Below, in pieces: positions 32,801 to 39,345 of a stretch of 64,000 bases of DNA. The stretch's first letter is position 1. Every line of letters starts with the position of its first letter. The translations under genes were made by a program, and so were the position numbers. A model generated the notes under the pieces. It ran no database searches. It was not told the DNA's origin and worked only from the letters and a program-made list of their open reading frames with translations. This DNA is from Cristatella mucedo (Eukaryota > Bryozoa > Phylactolaemata > Cristatellidae): the NCBI GenBank assembly GCA_009760855.2, contig WPIO01000046.1, positions 2,559,501 to 2,623,500 of the forward strand. The letters run 5' to 3'.

Positions 32801-34622
32801 GGGAGTGTCCTGATGTCACTAGGGAGTGAGTTCTAGGTTTTGGGATTATTCGAACTAAAGGCACGGTCTCCAAAGGATTTGTGGTTCGTGCAAGGTGTAG
32901 TTAAATGATTTGATTCAGAAAAGCAAGTGGTACTATGCTTAGGCTGATGGGAAGTTATTAGCTATTAGGGAGGCTGTTTGTTGCCAGAGAATGAAGGGAA
33001 CTAAACGTGAGTGACAGAACCTTGAAGTCAATGTGGTGCTTGACTGGGAGCCAGTTCAGGTCGGCTAGAAGTGGTGTGGTGTAATAATATCTGCGACGCT
33101 CACGACAGAAAAGCCTAGCTGTAGAGTTTTGCATTAACTATAAGCGCCTGATTGCACAGGCCGATAGACCAGCAGGGACTGAGATACAAAAGTCGAGACG
33201 AGATGTCACAAAGGTATGGACCAGTTTGAATGTAGTATCCCTGCCTGTGCGAGCCCGAATTTCAGCAATGCTGTGTAGCCTAAAGTAGGCAGACGACTGT
33301 AGAGCTGATATGGATGTTTTGTGAAAGGTCACTTTGATACAGGACACCTAGACTGGGTGCAGGTGGAAGAGGAGATGATGGTCCGTTTTGAACGTTGTTT
33401 TTCCATTTCTGAGTCACACTTGGTTTTCCCTTAACTAGTAACTTGGGTTTTATCGTCATTTAAATTGAGAAAGTTTGCTGCCATCCGTGTGCAGATGTCA
33501 GCAATACACGCAGCAAGTAAGTTGAGAGAATTCGCCGTGCTCGATCGCTGAGAAGGACTTGGTGCATTAACTTCCTGATTATCTGTTTGTTTTGGTGTGT
33601 GTGTGTGTGTGTGTGTGTTTGTGTGTGTACATGCCAAACATGTGTGCCCTAGACTTTCATCGGTCGTTGAATGTAGTTTTGCAATGAGGCTCTGATGCTG
33701 AGCATCTTGGTCAGCCAATAGTTTTCATATATCTCGTTTAAACTCAGTGGTAAACCTGGTGCAGACTGCCTCAACCATTGCTTGTTATTTTGCGTGAATG
33801 TCATTTAGTTGTGTGCAATAAGTTGGTGGGCTGCAAGATGTGCATTCCGGCGGCATGGGGCAGCTTTCTTCCCAACAACTCCCTTTCTTCTGCGTCAAGT
33901 ATTGTTTGATTGATAATTATGGATAGGTTTTTCGGTTTGTACTAATGTGCCTTCCTTGCTCTGCAGATTGGAGTGCATCATTTCAAATCAAGTGCAAAGG
34001 ATGTGATTTTCCTGTCGAGCCCGGCGATAAGTGGGTAGAGGCAATGGGGTCGAACTACCATGCCGACTGCTTCAATTGTGCTGTACGTATGCCTCCTTCC
34101 ATTCTGCATGTGGCAGCGCCGTGGCTTTCTTTGCAAGCAGCATCTCTCGCCTGAGCGCTCCACTTGGGTAGTCATATGTGACTGAAGATTTCAGTTGGAA
34201 GCACTACATACTAAACTCTAGTGATAGGCTATTTTGATCGTTGAGTTTTGATATTCGTTGAGAACATTGCATGGCATTGTGGATACAGGCTCAGTTGTTT
34301 CTATATAGCCGCATTTCTCTGCTACCTGCTGCTACTTTCTCGCTTCCCACCACAACCTTAGCCAAGTTCAGCTATGCTTCTCTTTATGCTTCGTTGAATG
34401 TACTGCCCTGATGTCGCCCACTCGTTGTTGATCATTCGTGGGCTGAAGTTTCAATCGGATGGACTTAGTTGCTAATTGTTTGCCCATTCGTCGTTTACTT
34501 TTCGTGTCAGACTTAACTGTGCATCACCTGTCTTGTAGGTGTGCAACGTGAACTTGGAAGGAAAACCTTTCTTCCCGAAGAATGGCAAGCCATACTGCAA
34601 AACCCACACTGGTGCCAGATAG
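3518..34622 (+). CDS. Zasp-like: Gene 1: PDZ + ZM-like + three-LIM protein of the Alp/Enigma (ZASP/LDB3) family, complete, 11 exons
   Basis: Coding exons: 3518-3616, 8715-8866, 9109-9246, 14312-14442, 17088-17214, 22362-22396, 23512-23737, 24237-24417, 30645-30765, 33967-34082, 34539-34622. Together they make 1410 nt, or 469 residues plus TAG. Every junction is GT-AG and every phase matches. The PDZ domain is residues 1-84, with PWGFRMQGG as carboxylate-binding loop. A ZM/DUF4749-like segment lies near 147-173. A Gly/Ala/Pro/Ser-rich linker follows. LIM1 is 295-345, LIM2 354-404 and LIM3 413-465, all with full zinc ligand sets. One PDZ plus three C-terminal LIMs is the Enigma/ZASP plan; ALP members have one LIM. 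Known family members sit at Z-discs or actin anchorage sites, bind alpha-actinin by PDZ and ZM, and recruit kinases or other partners by LIM. That role is inferred here. The start ATG is chosen because the PDZ domain of this family begins at the N-terminus. Confidence 0.93.
3773..3789. repeat. Poly-G run (17)
   Basis: Seventeen consecutive G in intron 1 of gene 1, about 155 nt after exon 1, within a CpG-dense part. A G-quadruplex is possible on the + strand. Confidence 0.95.
4411..4485 (+). mobile_element. SINE-A, internally deleted copy
   Basis: It starts with the tRNA-like A box TGGCCCAGGGGTTAAGG and ends in the family tail GATTCAGTTCTCTTGTGGTG. The middle, including the B box, is missing. 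Confidence 0.65.
5770..5905 (+). mobile_element. SINE-B copy, 5' end truncated
   Basis: It carries the family landmarks in order: GAGGTCGTTGTTTGAATCTT (degenerate B box), GGGCGATCCTTTATTGCC, AAGGCTTTTCTGCTGCTATAC and AGGCTGTTAAATCATCT. Confidence 0.7.
6101..6157. repeat. (AT)n microsatellite flanked by repeated ATAAGCTGAG
   Basis: About 28 AT units lie between two copies of ATAAGCTGAG, suggesting duplication of the flank with the array. Confidence 0.95.
7021..7080. repeat. (GA)n microsatellite
   Basis: Nearly pure GA dinucleotides in intron 1 of gene 1. Confidence 0.95.
7779..7873. repeat. Imperfect (GA)n tract
   Basis: Purine-only tract with GA runs at both ends and two GGAAATGGAGA-type units in the middle. 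Confidence 0.85.
8715..8866 (+). CDS. Zasp-like: Gene 1 exon 2: second half of the PDZ domain
   Basis: The exon begins in phase 0 after TTGTAG and ends in phase 2 before GTACTC. It encodes [19 protein letters not shown], then [18 protein letters not shown], and finishes with the last beta strand (ITFKLKR). The AGLQAGD turn and the helix ending in AQRVI are diagnostic of Alp/Enigma PDZ domains. Its length of 152 nt equals that of exon 2 of gene 2. Confidence 0.95.
9109..9246 (+). CDS. Zasp-like: Gene 1 exon 3: Gly/Ala-rich linker
   Basis: The acceptor is CTTGTTTCAG and the donor GAGG|GTGTGTATG; phases are 2 in and 2 out. It encodes a low-complexity stretch ([11 protein letters not shown], then an Ala/Thr-rich part ending in [11 protein letters not shown]). 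No domain is recognised; it joins the PDZ domain to the ZM-like region. Support is phase continuity with both neighbours plus an uninterrupted frame. Confidence 0.85.
9520..9780 (-). mobile_element. LINE-A fragment (minus strand)
   Basis: Its complement resembles the LINE-A reading frame downstream of RT. Landmarks on the + strand are AGACAGGATGTCACAAATGC and GCATGGACCAGCTTAG, also found near 29310 and 33210. It lies in intron 3 of gene 1. No complete frame remains. Confidence 0.65.
10735..11268 (+). mobile_element. LINE-B, 3' end
   Basis: It encodes, with breaks, the C-terminus of the LINE-B polyprotein ([11 protein letters not shown], then [18 protein letters not shown], then LWNSLPQFL) and ends in the LINE-B 3' UTR (GGCTTTGTGGAGTTACAGAC). 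It has the same organisation as the longer minus-strand copy at 30833-32115. Confidence 0.8.
11273..11370. repeat. (GT)n microsatellite
   Basis: About 49 GT units with a few GC interruptions, directly after the LINE-B 3' end, as if grown from its tail. Confidence 0.95.
13620..14200 (+). mobile_element. LINE-A, 3' end
   Basis: It encodes, with frameshifts, the LINE-A C-terminus ([29 protein letters not shown]) and ends with the family 3' sequence AAAGAGATTGAGTTCTCTGA and an ATTATTA tail. It lies in the same orientation as gene 1, about 110 nt before exon 4. Confidence 0.8.
14312..14442 (+). CDS. Zasp-like: Gene 1 exon 4: ZM/DUF4749-like motif
   Basis: The acceptor is TTTTTCCATGCAG and the donor A|GTGAGT (phase 1). 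Residues 147-172 read [16 protein letters not shown] followed by [10 protein letters not shown]. This resembles the Asn-Pro / Gln-Ser / Phe-x-x-Leu-Gln pattern of the ZASP-motif region that contacts the alpha-actinin rod in known family members. Gene 2 has the matching segment at the end of its exon 5, also with a phase-1 donor. Confidence 0.9.
15288..15318 (+). CDS. Zasp-like: Gene 1 candidate 31-nt alternative exon
   Basis: A 31-nt block lies between TTAACTCTTGTAG and GTAAGCC, both good splice signals. Entered from exon 4 (phase 1) it reads [11 protein letters not shown] with no stop and leaves in phase 2, which fits exon 6. Its length modulo 3 equals that of exon 5, so either exon keeps the frame but both together do not. 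This is inference from signals and phase; no transcript evidence is available. Confidence 0.55.
15755..15772. repeat. Poly-C run (18)
   Basis: Eighteen consecutive C in a gene 1 intron. Confidence 0.95.
17088..17214 (+). CDS. Zasp-like: Gene 1 exon 5: Ser/Thr/Ala-rich linker
   Basis: The 127-nt exon follows CTTTCTGATGGTGAAAG and ends at CACGC|GTAAGTG. Phases (1 in, 2 out) match exons 4 and 6. It encodes [18 protein letters not shown] and then [15 protein letters not shown]-like sequence: disordered linker with many possible phosphorylation sites. The acceptor tract is moderate, so the 5' border is less certain than the donor. Confidence 0.75.
17485..17665. repeat. (CT)n pyrimidine tract
   Basis: Imperfect CT/TCTG sequence turning into pure CT at 17614-17654. 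The long Ser/Leu open frames on it are artefacts of the repeat. Confidence 0.9.
18140..19480 (-). mobile_element. LINE-B (minus strand), interrupted by a SINE-A
   Basis: The left end matches the LINE-B C-terminal coding part at 30905-31010 (GACTTCGTCTCA / GACCTCGTCTCA, AAAGAGAAAGTG). Minus-strand reading gives [10 protein letters not shown] and further right the RT-proximal part. A SINE-A splits it at about 18356-18500. It is 5'-truncated and full of stops. Confidence 0.75.
18356..18500 (-). mobile_element. SINE-A nested in LINE-B
   Basis: Complement order is head TGGTCCAGCGGTTTAGGG, B-box-like GTGGGCTCGAGCCCCGAGGC, and tail AAGTTCTCTTAGGGCACTAT followed by an A/T-rich end. The insertion separates LINE-B sequence on both sides. 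Confidence 0.8.
19845..19890. repeat. (AT)n microsatellite
   Basis: AT array directly at the tail end of a minus-strand SINE-A, consistent with growth from the SINE's A/T tail. Confidence 0.9.
19891..20015 (-). mobile_element. SINE-A copy
   Basis: Complement carries the head TTGGTCCAAGGGTTAAGGTG and GGCTCGAGCCCTGCCATATA. Its tail has been replaced by the adjoining AT array. Confidence 0.7.
20917..21062 (-). mobile_element. SINE-A copy, near full length
   Basis: Complement order: head TTTGGTCCAGCGGTTAAGG, GACCAAGGTCTGACTGAGG, B-box-like GTGGGCTCGAGCCC, then the tail AAGTTCTCTTAGGGCACTAT and AATGAATTATA. One of the best copies in the window. Confidence 0.85.
22035..22190 (-). mobile_element. 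SINE-B-like copy, diverged
   Basis: Complement shows TGGGGCTAAGGTGC, a B-box-like GGTTTGAGTCCTACA and TGTCTGCTGCAAGCAGGGCG followed by AAAAGCTTTTCATC. Weaker match than other copies. Confidence 0.5.
22362..22396 (+). CDS. Zasp-like: Gene 1 exon 6: 35-nt micro-exon in the linker
   Basis: The acceptor is TTCTTTCGTGTAG and the donor CCCAG|GTACGG. It reads [11 protein letters not shown] and exactly bridges phase 2 (exon 5 or the 31-nt exon) to phase 1 (exon 7). The match to both neighbours is the main support. Skipping exons 5 and 6 together would also keep frame, since exon 4 and exon 6 both end in phase 1. Confidence 0.72.
22665..22850. repeat. Duplicated unique flank with two (GT)n arrays
   Basis: A segment reading AAAACTGAACTTGCTGCCAA... 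to AAAGCAAG precedes the first GT array (22703-22770). A close copy (22777-22810) precedes a second (22813-22841). A unit of flank plus array was duplicated. Confidence 0.9.
23512..23737 (+). CDS. Zasp-like: Gene 1 exon 7: Pro/Ala-rich linker and first zinc knuckle of LIM1
   Basis: The acceptor is CATTTCTTTTAG and the donor ATCAG|GTAATC (phase 2). It starts [17 protein letters not shown], runs through a Ser/Gly/Pro linker, and ends [11 protein letters not shown] with LIM1 ligands C295 and C298. The IRGPF junction with exon 8 is the invariant start of LIM1 in ZASP/Enigma proteins. Confidence 0.92.
24237..24417 (+). CDS. Zasp-like: Gene 1 exon 8: LIM1 core and start of LIM2
   Basis: The acceptor is TTTTTGTGCAG and the donor GGG|GTAAGC (phase 0). 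It encodes [18 protein letters not shown], then the second finger of LIM1 ending in D345, and ends with the first LIM2 cysteines (C354, C357). LIM1 ligands are C295, C298, C315, H318, C321, C324, C342 and D345. The third and fourth ligands are C-x2-H rather than the usual H-x2-C; I recall the same WCPDHF order in fly Zasp52. Confidence 0.96.
24618..24706 (-). mobile_element. LINE-B 3' UTR stub
   Basis: Complement gives CACCCACATATTCTTTGTGG and GAATTACAGACGGAGATACA, the LINE-B 3' end, severely 5'-truncated. Confidence 0.75.
24921..25073. mobile_element. hAT MITE, SPIN/URR1-like, copy 1
   Basis: The left end is CACTGGTTCTCAACCTTCCT and the right end AAACCGCTG. An identical 8-bp duplication GTCTAGAG lies at 24913-24920 and 25074-25081, the hAT target-site length. 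Interior phrases GTTCCTCATGTTGTGGCGAC and ACCCCTGTGAAAGGGTCG match, from memory, the SPIN family and rodent URR1 elements. About 36 bases near the right end are missing relative to copy 2. It encodes no transposase. Confidence 0.85.
25383..25461. repeat. Short direct duplication
   Basis: GAGTTTTGGTCTCACCTTGT followed by GTTTGC occurs twice in tandem with a period of 30 bp. Too short to classify. Confidence 0.8.
26190..26293 (+). mobile_element. SINE-A, 5'-truncated
   Basis: It starts near the B-box-like GTGGGCTCGAGCCCCGAGGC, then ATATGTGAAGCGCCTGAAT, GAGTTCTCTTGGGGCGCTAT and an A/T-rich tail. Confidence 0.85.
26380..26832 (+). mobile_element. LINE-A, 3' end
   Basis: It encodes the LINE-A C-terminus intact over about 50 residues ([20 protein letters not shown], then TAFSGSV-stop). 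The 3' UTR follows, then AAAGCGCCTAGGAAGAGATT and an (ATT)n tail at 26805-26830. Confidence 0.88.
26960..28935 (+). mobile_element. LINE-A, longest copy: L2/CR1-like reverse transcriptase, degenerate
   Basis: A single 5'-truncated copy of about 2 kb in intron 8 of gene 1. Conceptual fragments in order are [17 protein letters not shown] (RT block 1-2), [18 protein letters not shown], a [20 protein letters not shown] stretch, [12 protein letters not shown], and FSADDTQLY, the RT catalytic motif (usually YADD). The C-terminal conserved part (LADLHWL...[13 protein letters not shown]...APKAW.SLP) and 3' UTR follow, ending in (ATT)n. At least two frameshifts and stops break the frame, so it is dead. 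Order and motifs fit the L2/CR1 superfamily of non-LTR retrotransposons. Confidence 0.9.
28936..29400 (-). mobile_element. LINE-A fragment (minus strand)
   Basis: Complement matches the LINE-A C-terminal coding region, without the 3' terminal tail. It abuts the tail of the preceding plus-strand copy. Confidence 0.7.
29405..30120 (-). mobile_element. LINE-A (minus strand) with nested SINE-B
   Basis: The left end is the complement of the LINE-A tail (TAATAAT..., GTCTCTTTCTAGGCACTTTA). Similar sequence resumes right of the SINE-B at about 29930 (GAGTCAGAAAAGCAGGTGAT), so the SINE-B inserted into an existing LINE-A. Confidence 0.78.
29752..29925 (+). mobile_element. SINE-B, near full length, nested in LINE-A
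   Basis: The tRNA-like head has A box TGGCTCACTAGGTAAGGCGG and B box GGATTCGAATCC. Then come GGGCGATCCTTTATCGCCAC, GTAAAGGCTCTTCTGTCGCT, AGGCTGATAAATCAGCT and a T-rich end. The best SINE-B copy here. Confidence 0.88.
30222..30315 (-). mobile_element. LINE-A 3' stub
   Basis: Complement is the LINE-A 3' end: TGCAGCAAATGTAAAGTGCC, AGAGATTGAGTTCTCTAAGT and an ATTATTAT tail. Confidence 0.8.
30645..30765 (+). CDS. Zasp-like: Gene 1 exon 9: LIM2
   Basis: The acceptor is GATGTTTTAG and the donor AAAG|GTACAT (phase 1). It encodes [17 protein letters not shown], then [20 protein letters not shown], supplying LIM2 ligands H374, C377, C380, C383 and C401. D404, completed by the next exon, is the eighth ligand. 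The 6.2-kb intron before it holds the longest LINE-A copy. Confidence 0.96.
30833..32115 (-). mobile_element. LINE-B, longest copy: RT and C-terminus (minus strand)
   Basis: 5'-truncated L2/CR1-like LINE in the intron between exons 9 and 10 of gene 1. An open stretch of about 145 residues reads (minus strand) [17 protein letters not shown], then [16 protein letters not shown], then the catalytic box [12 protein letters not shown], then [14 protein letters not shown]. The usual (Y/F)ADDTQ is degraded to YVDKTQ, losing one catalytic aspartate, so the RT is inactive. Further down are [17 protein letters not shown] and the LINE-B 3' UTR. It is antisense to gene 1. Confidence 0.9.
32560..33545 (-). 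mobile_element. LINE-A (minus strand)
   Basis: The left end is the complement of the LINE-A 3' sequence (AATCTCTTCCTAGGCGCTTT). Minus-strand frames further right read [20 protein letters not shown] and [19 protein letters not shown], the part after the RT catalytic box. Frames are broken. Confidence 0.8.
33596..33628. repeat. (GT)n microsatellite
   Basis: Short GT array with a TTTG interruption in the intron before exon 10 of gene 1. Confidence 0.9.
33967..34082 (+). CDS. Zasp-like: Gene 1 exon 10: end of LIM2 and first finger of LIM3
   Basis: The acceptor is CTTGCTCTGCAG and the donor GCT|GTACGT (phase 0). It reads [18 protein letters not shown], then [19 protein letters not shown]. It provides D404 of LIM2 and C413, C416, H435, C438 and C441 of LIM3. 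GCDFPIEAGD is the equivalent stretch in vertebrate LDB3, which supports assignment to the three-LIM subfamily. Confidence 0.96.
34539..34622 (+). CDS. Zasp-like: Gene 1 exon 11: end of LIM3 and stop codon
   Basis: The exon starts after GTCTTGTAG and ends in TAG at 34620-34622. It reads [20 protein letters not shown] and then KTHTGAR-stop, with C444, C462 and H465 completing LIM3. The protein stops four residues after the last ligand, normal for this family. Confidence 0.96.
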   Translation: MCNVNLEGKPFFPKNGKPYCKTHTGAR

Positions 34623-35423
34623 AAGCAGAACTAGTGCCTGCTTAACAAATTTACCCCTTAATGACCGGACTGTTTGGAATGCACATGCACAAGCACTTGT
34701 CGCAATTCGCACAATTATGTGCTTCCCATATATTGGGACATCAATAGCGTGATACCGATCATGTTTATTTTGATGATTTTTTTGCTGACGTTGGCAGTCT
34801 TGTATTACTCATGGGGCAGTGTTAAAACTATATATATGCATTCTGTATACTTGTGGAACACATCTATAGGCTCGGGAGTTCTGGAGGGGGCTCTTTGGTG
34901 TGTCGGCTCAACGTGTTCGTGTGTGTAGTAGTTTGCCTTAGCGGTGTGTTTGTGACTGACTACTGCATTTGTAGTTCTCATCTGTTGTAGAAAACCCTAG
35001 AATGCATTTTTTCCTCTGCGGCTCCCTAGCCTTTAAGATTTCGTGTTCTCTGTTTGTCAATGGCATAGCTTGACACATCGACCCACTTCGGATTAGTGCA
35101 TAGCCTACCGATGGCCTGGATATATGATCTAGATAAACCTGGCAGGTGCTCTTTCTAATGTTGCACAATATATGCAGGTGGTCGTTCATTAGCTTGGCAA
35201 CCTGACTGAGAAGCAGTGCAGCAAAATCGCTTCTTAGCTAGGTTACTATCATGTTGAGTCCACTTTTAAATATAATGGCGTCTGCAGCTCGTCGCATTCT
35301 AGCAAAGCATAGTTTTTACTACCGGTACGGCTGTTGATGCACATTAGCCTAAAGGAGATCCTGCTTCGGGTCACTGACCAGACAGTCTTGGCGAGCAATT
35401 AGCTAATCCGATAATAGTCATCG

Positions 35424-35428
<5 letters not shown>

Positions 35429-35496
<68 letters not shown>
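35429..35496. repeat. (CT)n microsatellite
   Basis: About 34 CT units with one CG interruption, 800 bp past the gene 1 stop codon. Confidence 0.95.
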
Positions 35497-35498
<2 letters not shown>

Positions 35499-35924
35499 GT
35501 ATTGATAATTGATAACGGTAGCTTTTTCAGATGTGCATTCCTCTGCTAATTCATGTTCTTAGCTTGGAAAGCGGTTAGACTATCTCCATTATCGTTGGAC
35601 AGACCAGGTGCTAGATGGCCATAGTTTGGTTTGAAAGGCAGAGCCAATGTACTACTGAATGAACTCGGGTCACAAAAGCAGACGAGTAGAAAGAACATAA
35701 AAGTTGGGTATGACCCCATCTTTCGGCCACAAGGCTTACTTCTTGAACCAAAGGGCAAGCGGCCTATTCAGACTACTTCACCTAACTAGTGATGACGGCT
35801 GCAAAAGGCTTAGCATCGCTAAAGTACTTTAACCGAAGCCCAGAACGAAATTAGTTTCAATTTTTAATCGCTTGAAGGATCGTATCGTCCTTTGTTTGAA
35901 GTAGCTATGCTCGTGGGAAGAGGA

Positions 35925-36060
35925 ATTAGGCGATTGAGCTAAACAAGCCGGACCGTAGGTTTGAGTCCTGCAGCAGGCAATTGTTTACTGCCAACTCCGG
36001 AAGTGAGCCGGAGTGAGAGCCGCAGCAGCTCATCTGCTGCAACTTAAATCAATCGTCAAA
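35925..36060 (+). mobile_element. tRNA-derived SINE, diverged (SINE-B-like)
   Basis: It has a tRNA-like B box GGTTTGAGTCCTGCAGCAGG followed by GCAATTGTTTACTGCC and a CAGCTCATCTGCTGC end, then an A-rich (AAATAAA)n tail. Related to SINE-B but clearly diverged. Confidence 0.55.
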
Positions 36061-36514
36061 GAAAAAAATTAATAAATAAAATAAAAATAAAAAATAAAAT
36101 CAATCGTCAAATAAATCAGCTAACTTTTTTGTTTTACTTGGCATGAACCAGAAAAAATAGGGAGAAAGTATCACAAGCAATAGAAGACTTATTTGGTTTT
36201 ATTTGATTTGAGGAAAGACTAAGTAATAATGCAAACTTGTAGCTGCATTTATTTCATTAAAGGCCGACCAGCAGTAATTAGCAATTCATATCAACCTCTA
36301 GTGGAACTTGTTTTTGTTAAATGTTGTCAGTTCGGTTCGCCTCGGGGCGTCTTCGCTCTGCTTATTGGTGAGGAGGCTCTTAACATCATATTTGTGTTCG
36401 TAATGCAATATCCACTGAACGTCAACAAAATCTTCAAAGTATGGCCACAGCTGCTGTTCGTCAATTCATTCTGGCGGTAGAAGGGTTTTGCTACGATATC
36501 GTGCAAACTGTTAG

Positions 36515-36612
36515 TAATAATATACTTGATAAAGCGCCCTCAGAGAACTCAAATCTCTTTCTAGGCGCTTTGCATTTGCTGCAAAGGAAACACGATTGAA
36601 TGGTAGATTTAG
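36515..36612 (-). mobile_element. LINE-A 3' stub
   Basis: Complement is the LINE-A end (GCAAATGCAAAGCGCCTAGA, GAGTTCTCTGAGGGCGCTTT, then TATTATTA). Confidence 0.85.
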
Positions 36613-36984
36613 TTCACAGCATGAGAAACTATTTATCGACAGCCCAAAAACAAGCATTTGTTATTGGTATGTATGCATTAAGTTTGACGTCAAAGCACGA
36701 TTCCTGTGGGCCTTCCCTGTCTGGCCAGGCATTTAGGTCACCAGCTTCTGCGTTGTCTCTTCAGATGTAGCACATTCCACAGAGCCTGAATTTTACTGTA
36801 AAAGTCGGCTACTGATGTATGCGGAATTCCTGCGTCAGTCGCCTGTCGATATCGTCCCGTTGTTGGTCAAGCAAGTTAGATTTCAAAGCCCAAATACCCA
36901 CCTTAATGGTCATCACATTTGGCAGAAAACATTAAGACCCCAAGCACACTGCCGGGCCAGCGAAGTACTTTTTGACGAATCCTT

Positions 36985-36985
36985 G

Positions 36986-37083
<98 letters not shown>
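36985..37083. repeat. (AT)(GT)n microsatellite
   Basis: ATATATAT followed by about 45 GT units. A minus-strand open frame running through it (36903-37571) owes its His-Thr stretch to this repeat. Confidence 0.95.
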
Positions 37084-37761
37084 ATTGAAGCTTGATATTG
37101 CTCGCAAGGTATATCCCTTCGATTCCCTAATAACGTTTTAACATTGCAACACGACACGTGACTAATCCGGCGTCGCCCCAGCCTCATTCCGAATGACTTC
37201 ACCCAGCGTCGCACGGACTTGGGCAAATTTTGGTTCACCGTTATCGCACAGGCAACAAGTTCACTGGCGAACGTTGGCGAATGTTGTCGTTTGCTCTTTG
37301 CTGGCTCTACCCGGTCCGGCAAGCGTTCATTTGACTCAAGGTGTGCAACTGACTGGGCCAACTCAGAACTTAAGACAGTGTCTTCAGCAAGAATTATCGG
37401 TGGCCGTTCAATCGTCCTTCGACCAGGTTTAACATTCTGATAAGAGTACCTAGTCGGATCATTCATTATCTGTGAGAAACGCCGAAACTGCCGATTTGCA
37501 CGCTTTCCCCGACAGCTGCAGGTGCTGCTGCCCTTCAAGCGGGACATTGACTGAATAGTCATTTCATTCAACCGGTAGGTCCCTTTATTTTCCTTCGCTC
37601 CGGCTTAAATATCTTGAGATAATTGACTCCTCGAGTGTCTCCCTGTACCACTGATGGAGTCGTGAGCCGTTCTTCACTCGCTCATCTTCTAAGTCACCGG
37701 CATTTGTTCGTTTTCCTGTATGCAAATCGTTCTTGTACGTGTTTGTGCAAGCTGCAGTTAT

Positions 37762-37906
37762 AAATATATAATTCATTTATATGGCGCCTCAAGAGAACTT
37801 AATCTCTATTCAGGCGCTTCACATCTGCCTCGGGGCTCGAGCCCACGACCTCAGTCAGACCTTGGTCGGGGCGAGCACCTTAACCCCTAGACCAAACCAG
37901 TTGTAC
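37762..37906 (-). mobile_element. SINE-A, near full length
   Basis: Complement: head TGGTTTGGTCTAGGGGTTAA, GACCAAGGTCTGACTGAGG, GTGGGCTCGAGCCCCGAGGC, then TTAAGTTCTCTTGAGGCGCC and AAATGAATTATATATTTAT. Confidence 0.88.
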
Positions 37907-38841
37907 GTTATCATGATCCCTATTGAAATGCTTCCTTTCCAGTCCATACGAAGTGCCTAGAAAGAAGAAATAGGGCTCCCAGCTGTCCTGCGCCCGCGCG
38001 CTCCCGCTGCCCCTTCCCTGCTGGCCGAGACTCATCCTCAATCAAAACAAACTCGTAAAACCTCGGCAGCGCCATAAGACAGCGGTAAGAGTGCTGGTAA
38101 GGGCGCGAACGACCTGCCACCTGCCTGCGGGCGGCAGCGGCGGGGTGCAGCTTCGACGCGATCAGCTGGAGCAAAGGTCAGCTCTCTTAGCTAGCAGCAG
38201 CCAGTGTAGCTGACAGATTGTTGTACGGACAAAGCCTCCATTGACCGCAGTGCTGCGAATTTTCCGAACCGCACAGATTGATGGCGACAGTACGGCGAGT
38301 CGGACAATCGACCTGCTGCCTTACTCGAGCCACTAATCACCCGACTGAGGAAGCCGCTGGCCAGAGTACCTCCATCGAAGCTCACAAGCGCATGCCGACG
38401 TCACTCGTACTCGACCGGCCGCCTTGCTGGAAGCCAGTTGAATGATGGCTTAGGTAGGTTTCGGGCAGGGCCGGATAGTGCACGCAGGCGCAGTGCAGCC
38501 TATCCGACGATCCCAGAGCTCTGCATCCGACTACGATGCCCGGACTAGGAAACGCTGTTAGGCCAGAGGTCAGACGCACTGCAGCCTCTTTCGGGCAGCC
38601 CGGCCAGATGAAATAGAGGAAACTTGACCGTTTTTACTGCTCCGACCGTCCTGGTTGTTTTTCGATTGACCGAGGCTTCGTCTCGACTTGTCGGGTGGCT
38701 TGAAAATCTCCCGAGACTTTCACTGGAATGCATCGAATTATTCTGGCGAACACCGGAAACGCTTCGCTACGAGAATAGTGGAATCGGGTTGCCTGCGTGG
38801 CACTTTTCCGAGTTGAGAGACCGCATCTGGGCCAACTACCA

Positions 38842-38998
<157 letters not shown>

Positions 38999-39261
38999 TT
39001 GTGCCAGAGTACGAAGTTGGATAAACAGAGACCAGTTAGGCAAAGTAAGGTCATCATTGGCCATGGTGGTCTGGTAAGACAGAGCAAAGGCCGGATTCAT
39101 AGAAACTTTAATTGTCCGAATTGTGCGGTCTGGCCATAGCAACTTCTCGTAAAGCATCAAACGTTTGGCTTGAGCGTACAAGAAAGGAAACTGCTAGTCT
39201 CTATCCGGTGGCAAGCTTTGATCCTGGAAGCAGCTAAGAGCCGATGGTAGCATAAACAAAT

Positions 39262-39345
39262 TAGCAGTGTTAACAGCCTCATTTACAGGTAATCAGCGGC
39301 ATAGGACCGTTTATGGCTATCGCCGTCGCTTTTAGGGGGCAATAT
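39262..39345 (-). mobile_element. SINE-B 3' part, degraded
   Basis: AACAGCCTCATTTACAGGTA and TTTATGGCTATCGCCGTCGC resemble the complement of the SINE-B tail, but the head is not recognisable. Confidence 0.4.

Larger units (their letters stand above)
34623..37090. other. Gene 1 3' flank, CpG-poor
   Basis: It begins with the presumed 3' UTR. No AATAAA is seen soon after the stop codon, so the polyadenylation site is not placed. It contains a (CT)n array, a tRNA-like repeat (35925-36060), a LINE-A stub and a (GT)n array. Confidence 0.6.

Noticed and set aside
36913-37107. His-Thr repeat proteins (also at 11201-11572 and 22608-22917)
   Set aside because: Translations of GT/AC microsatellites, with no coding support.
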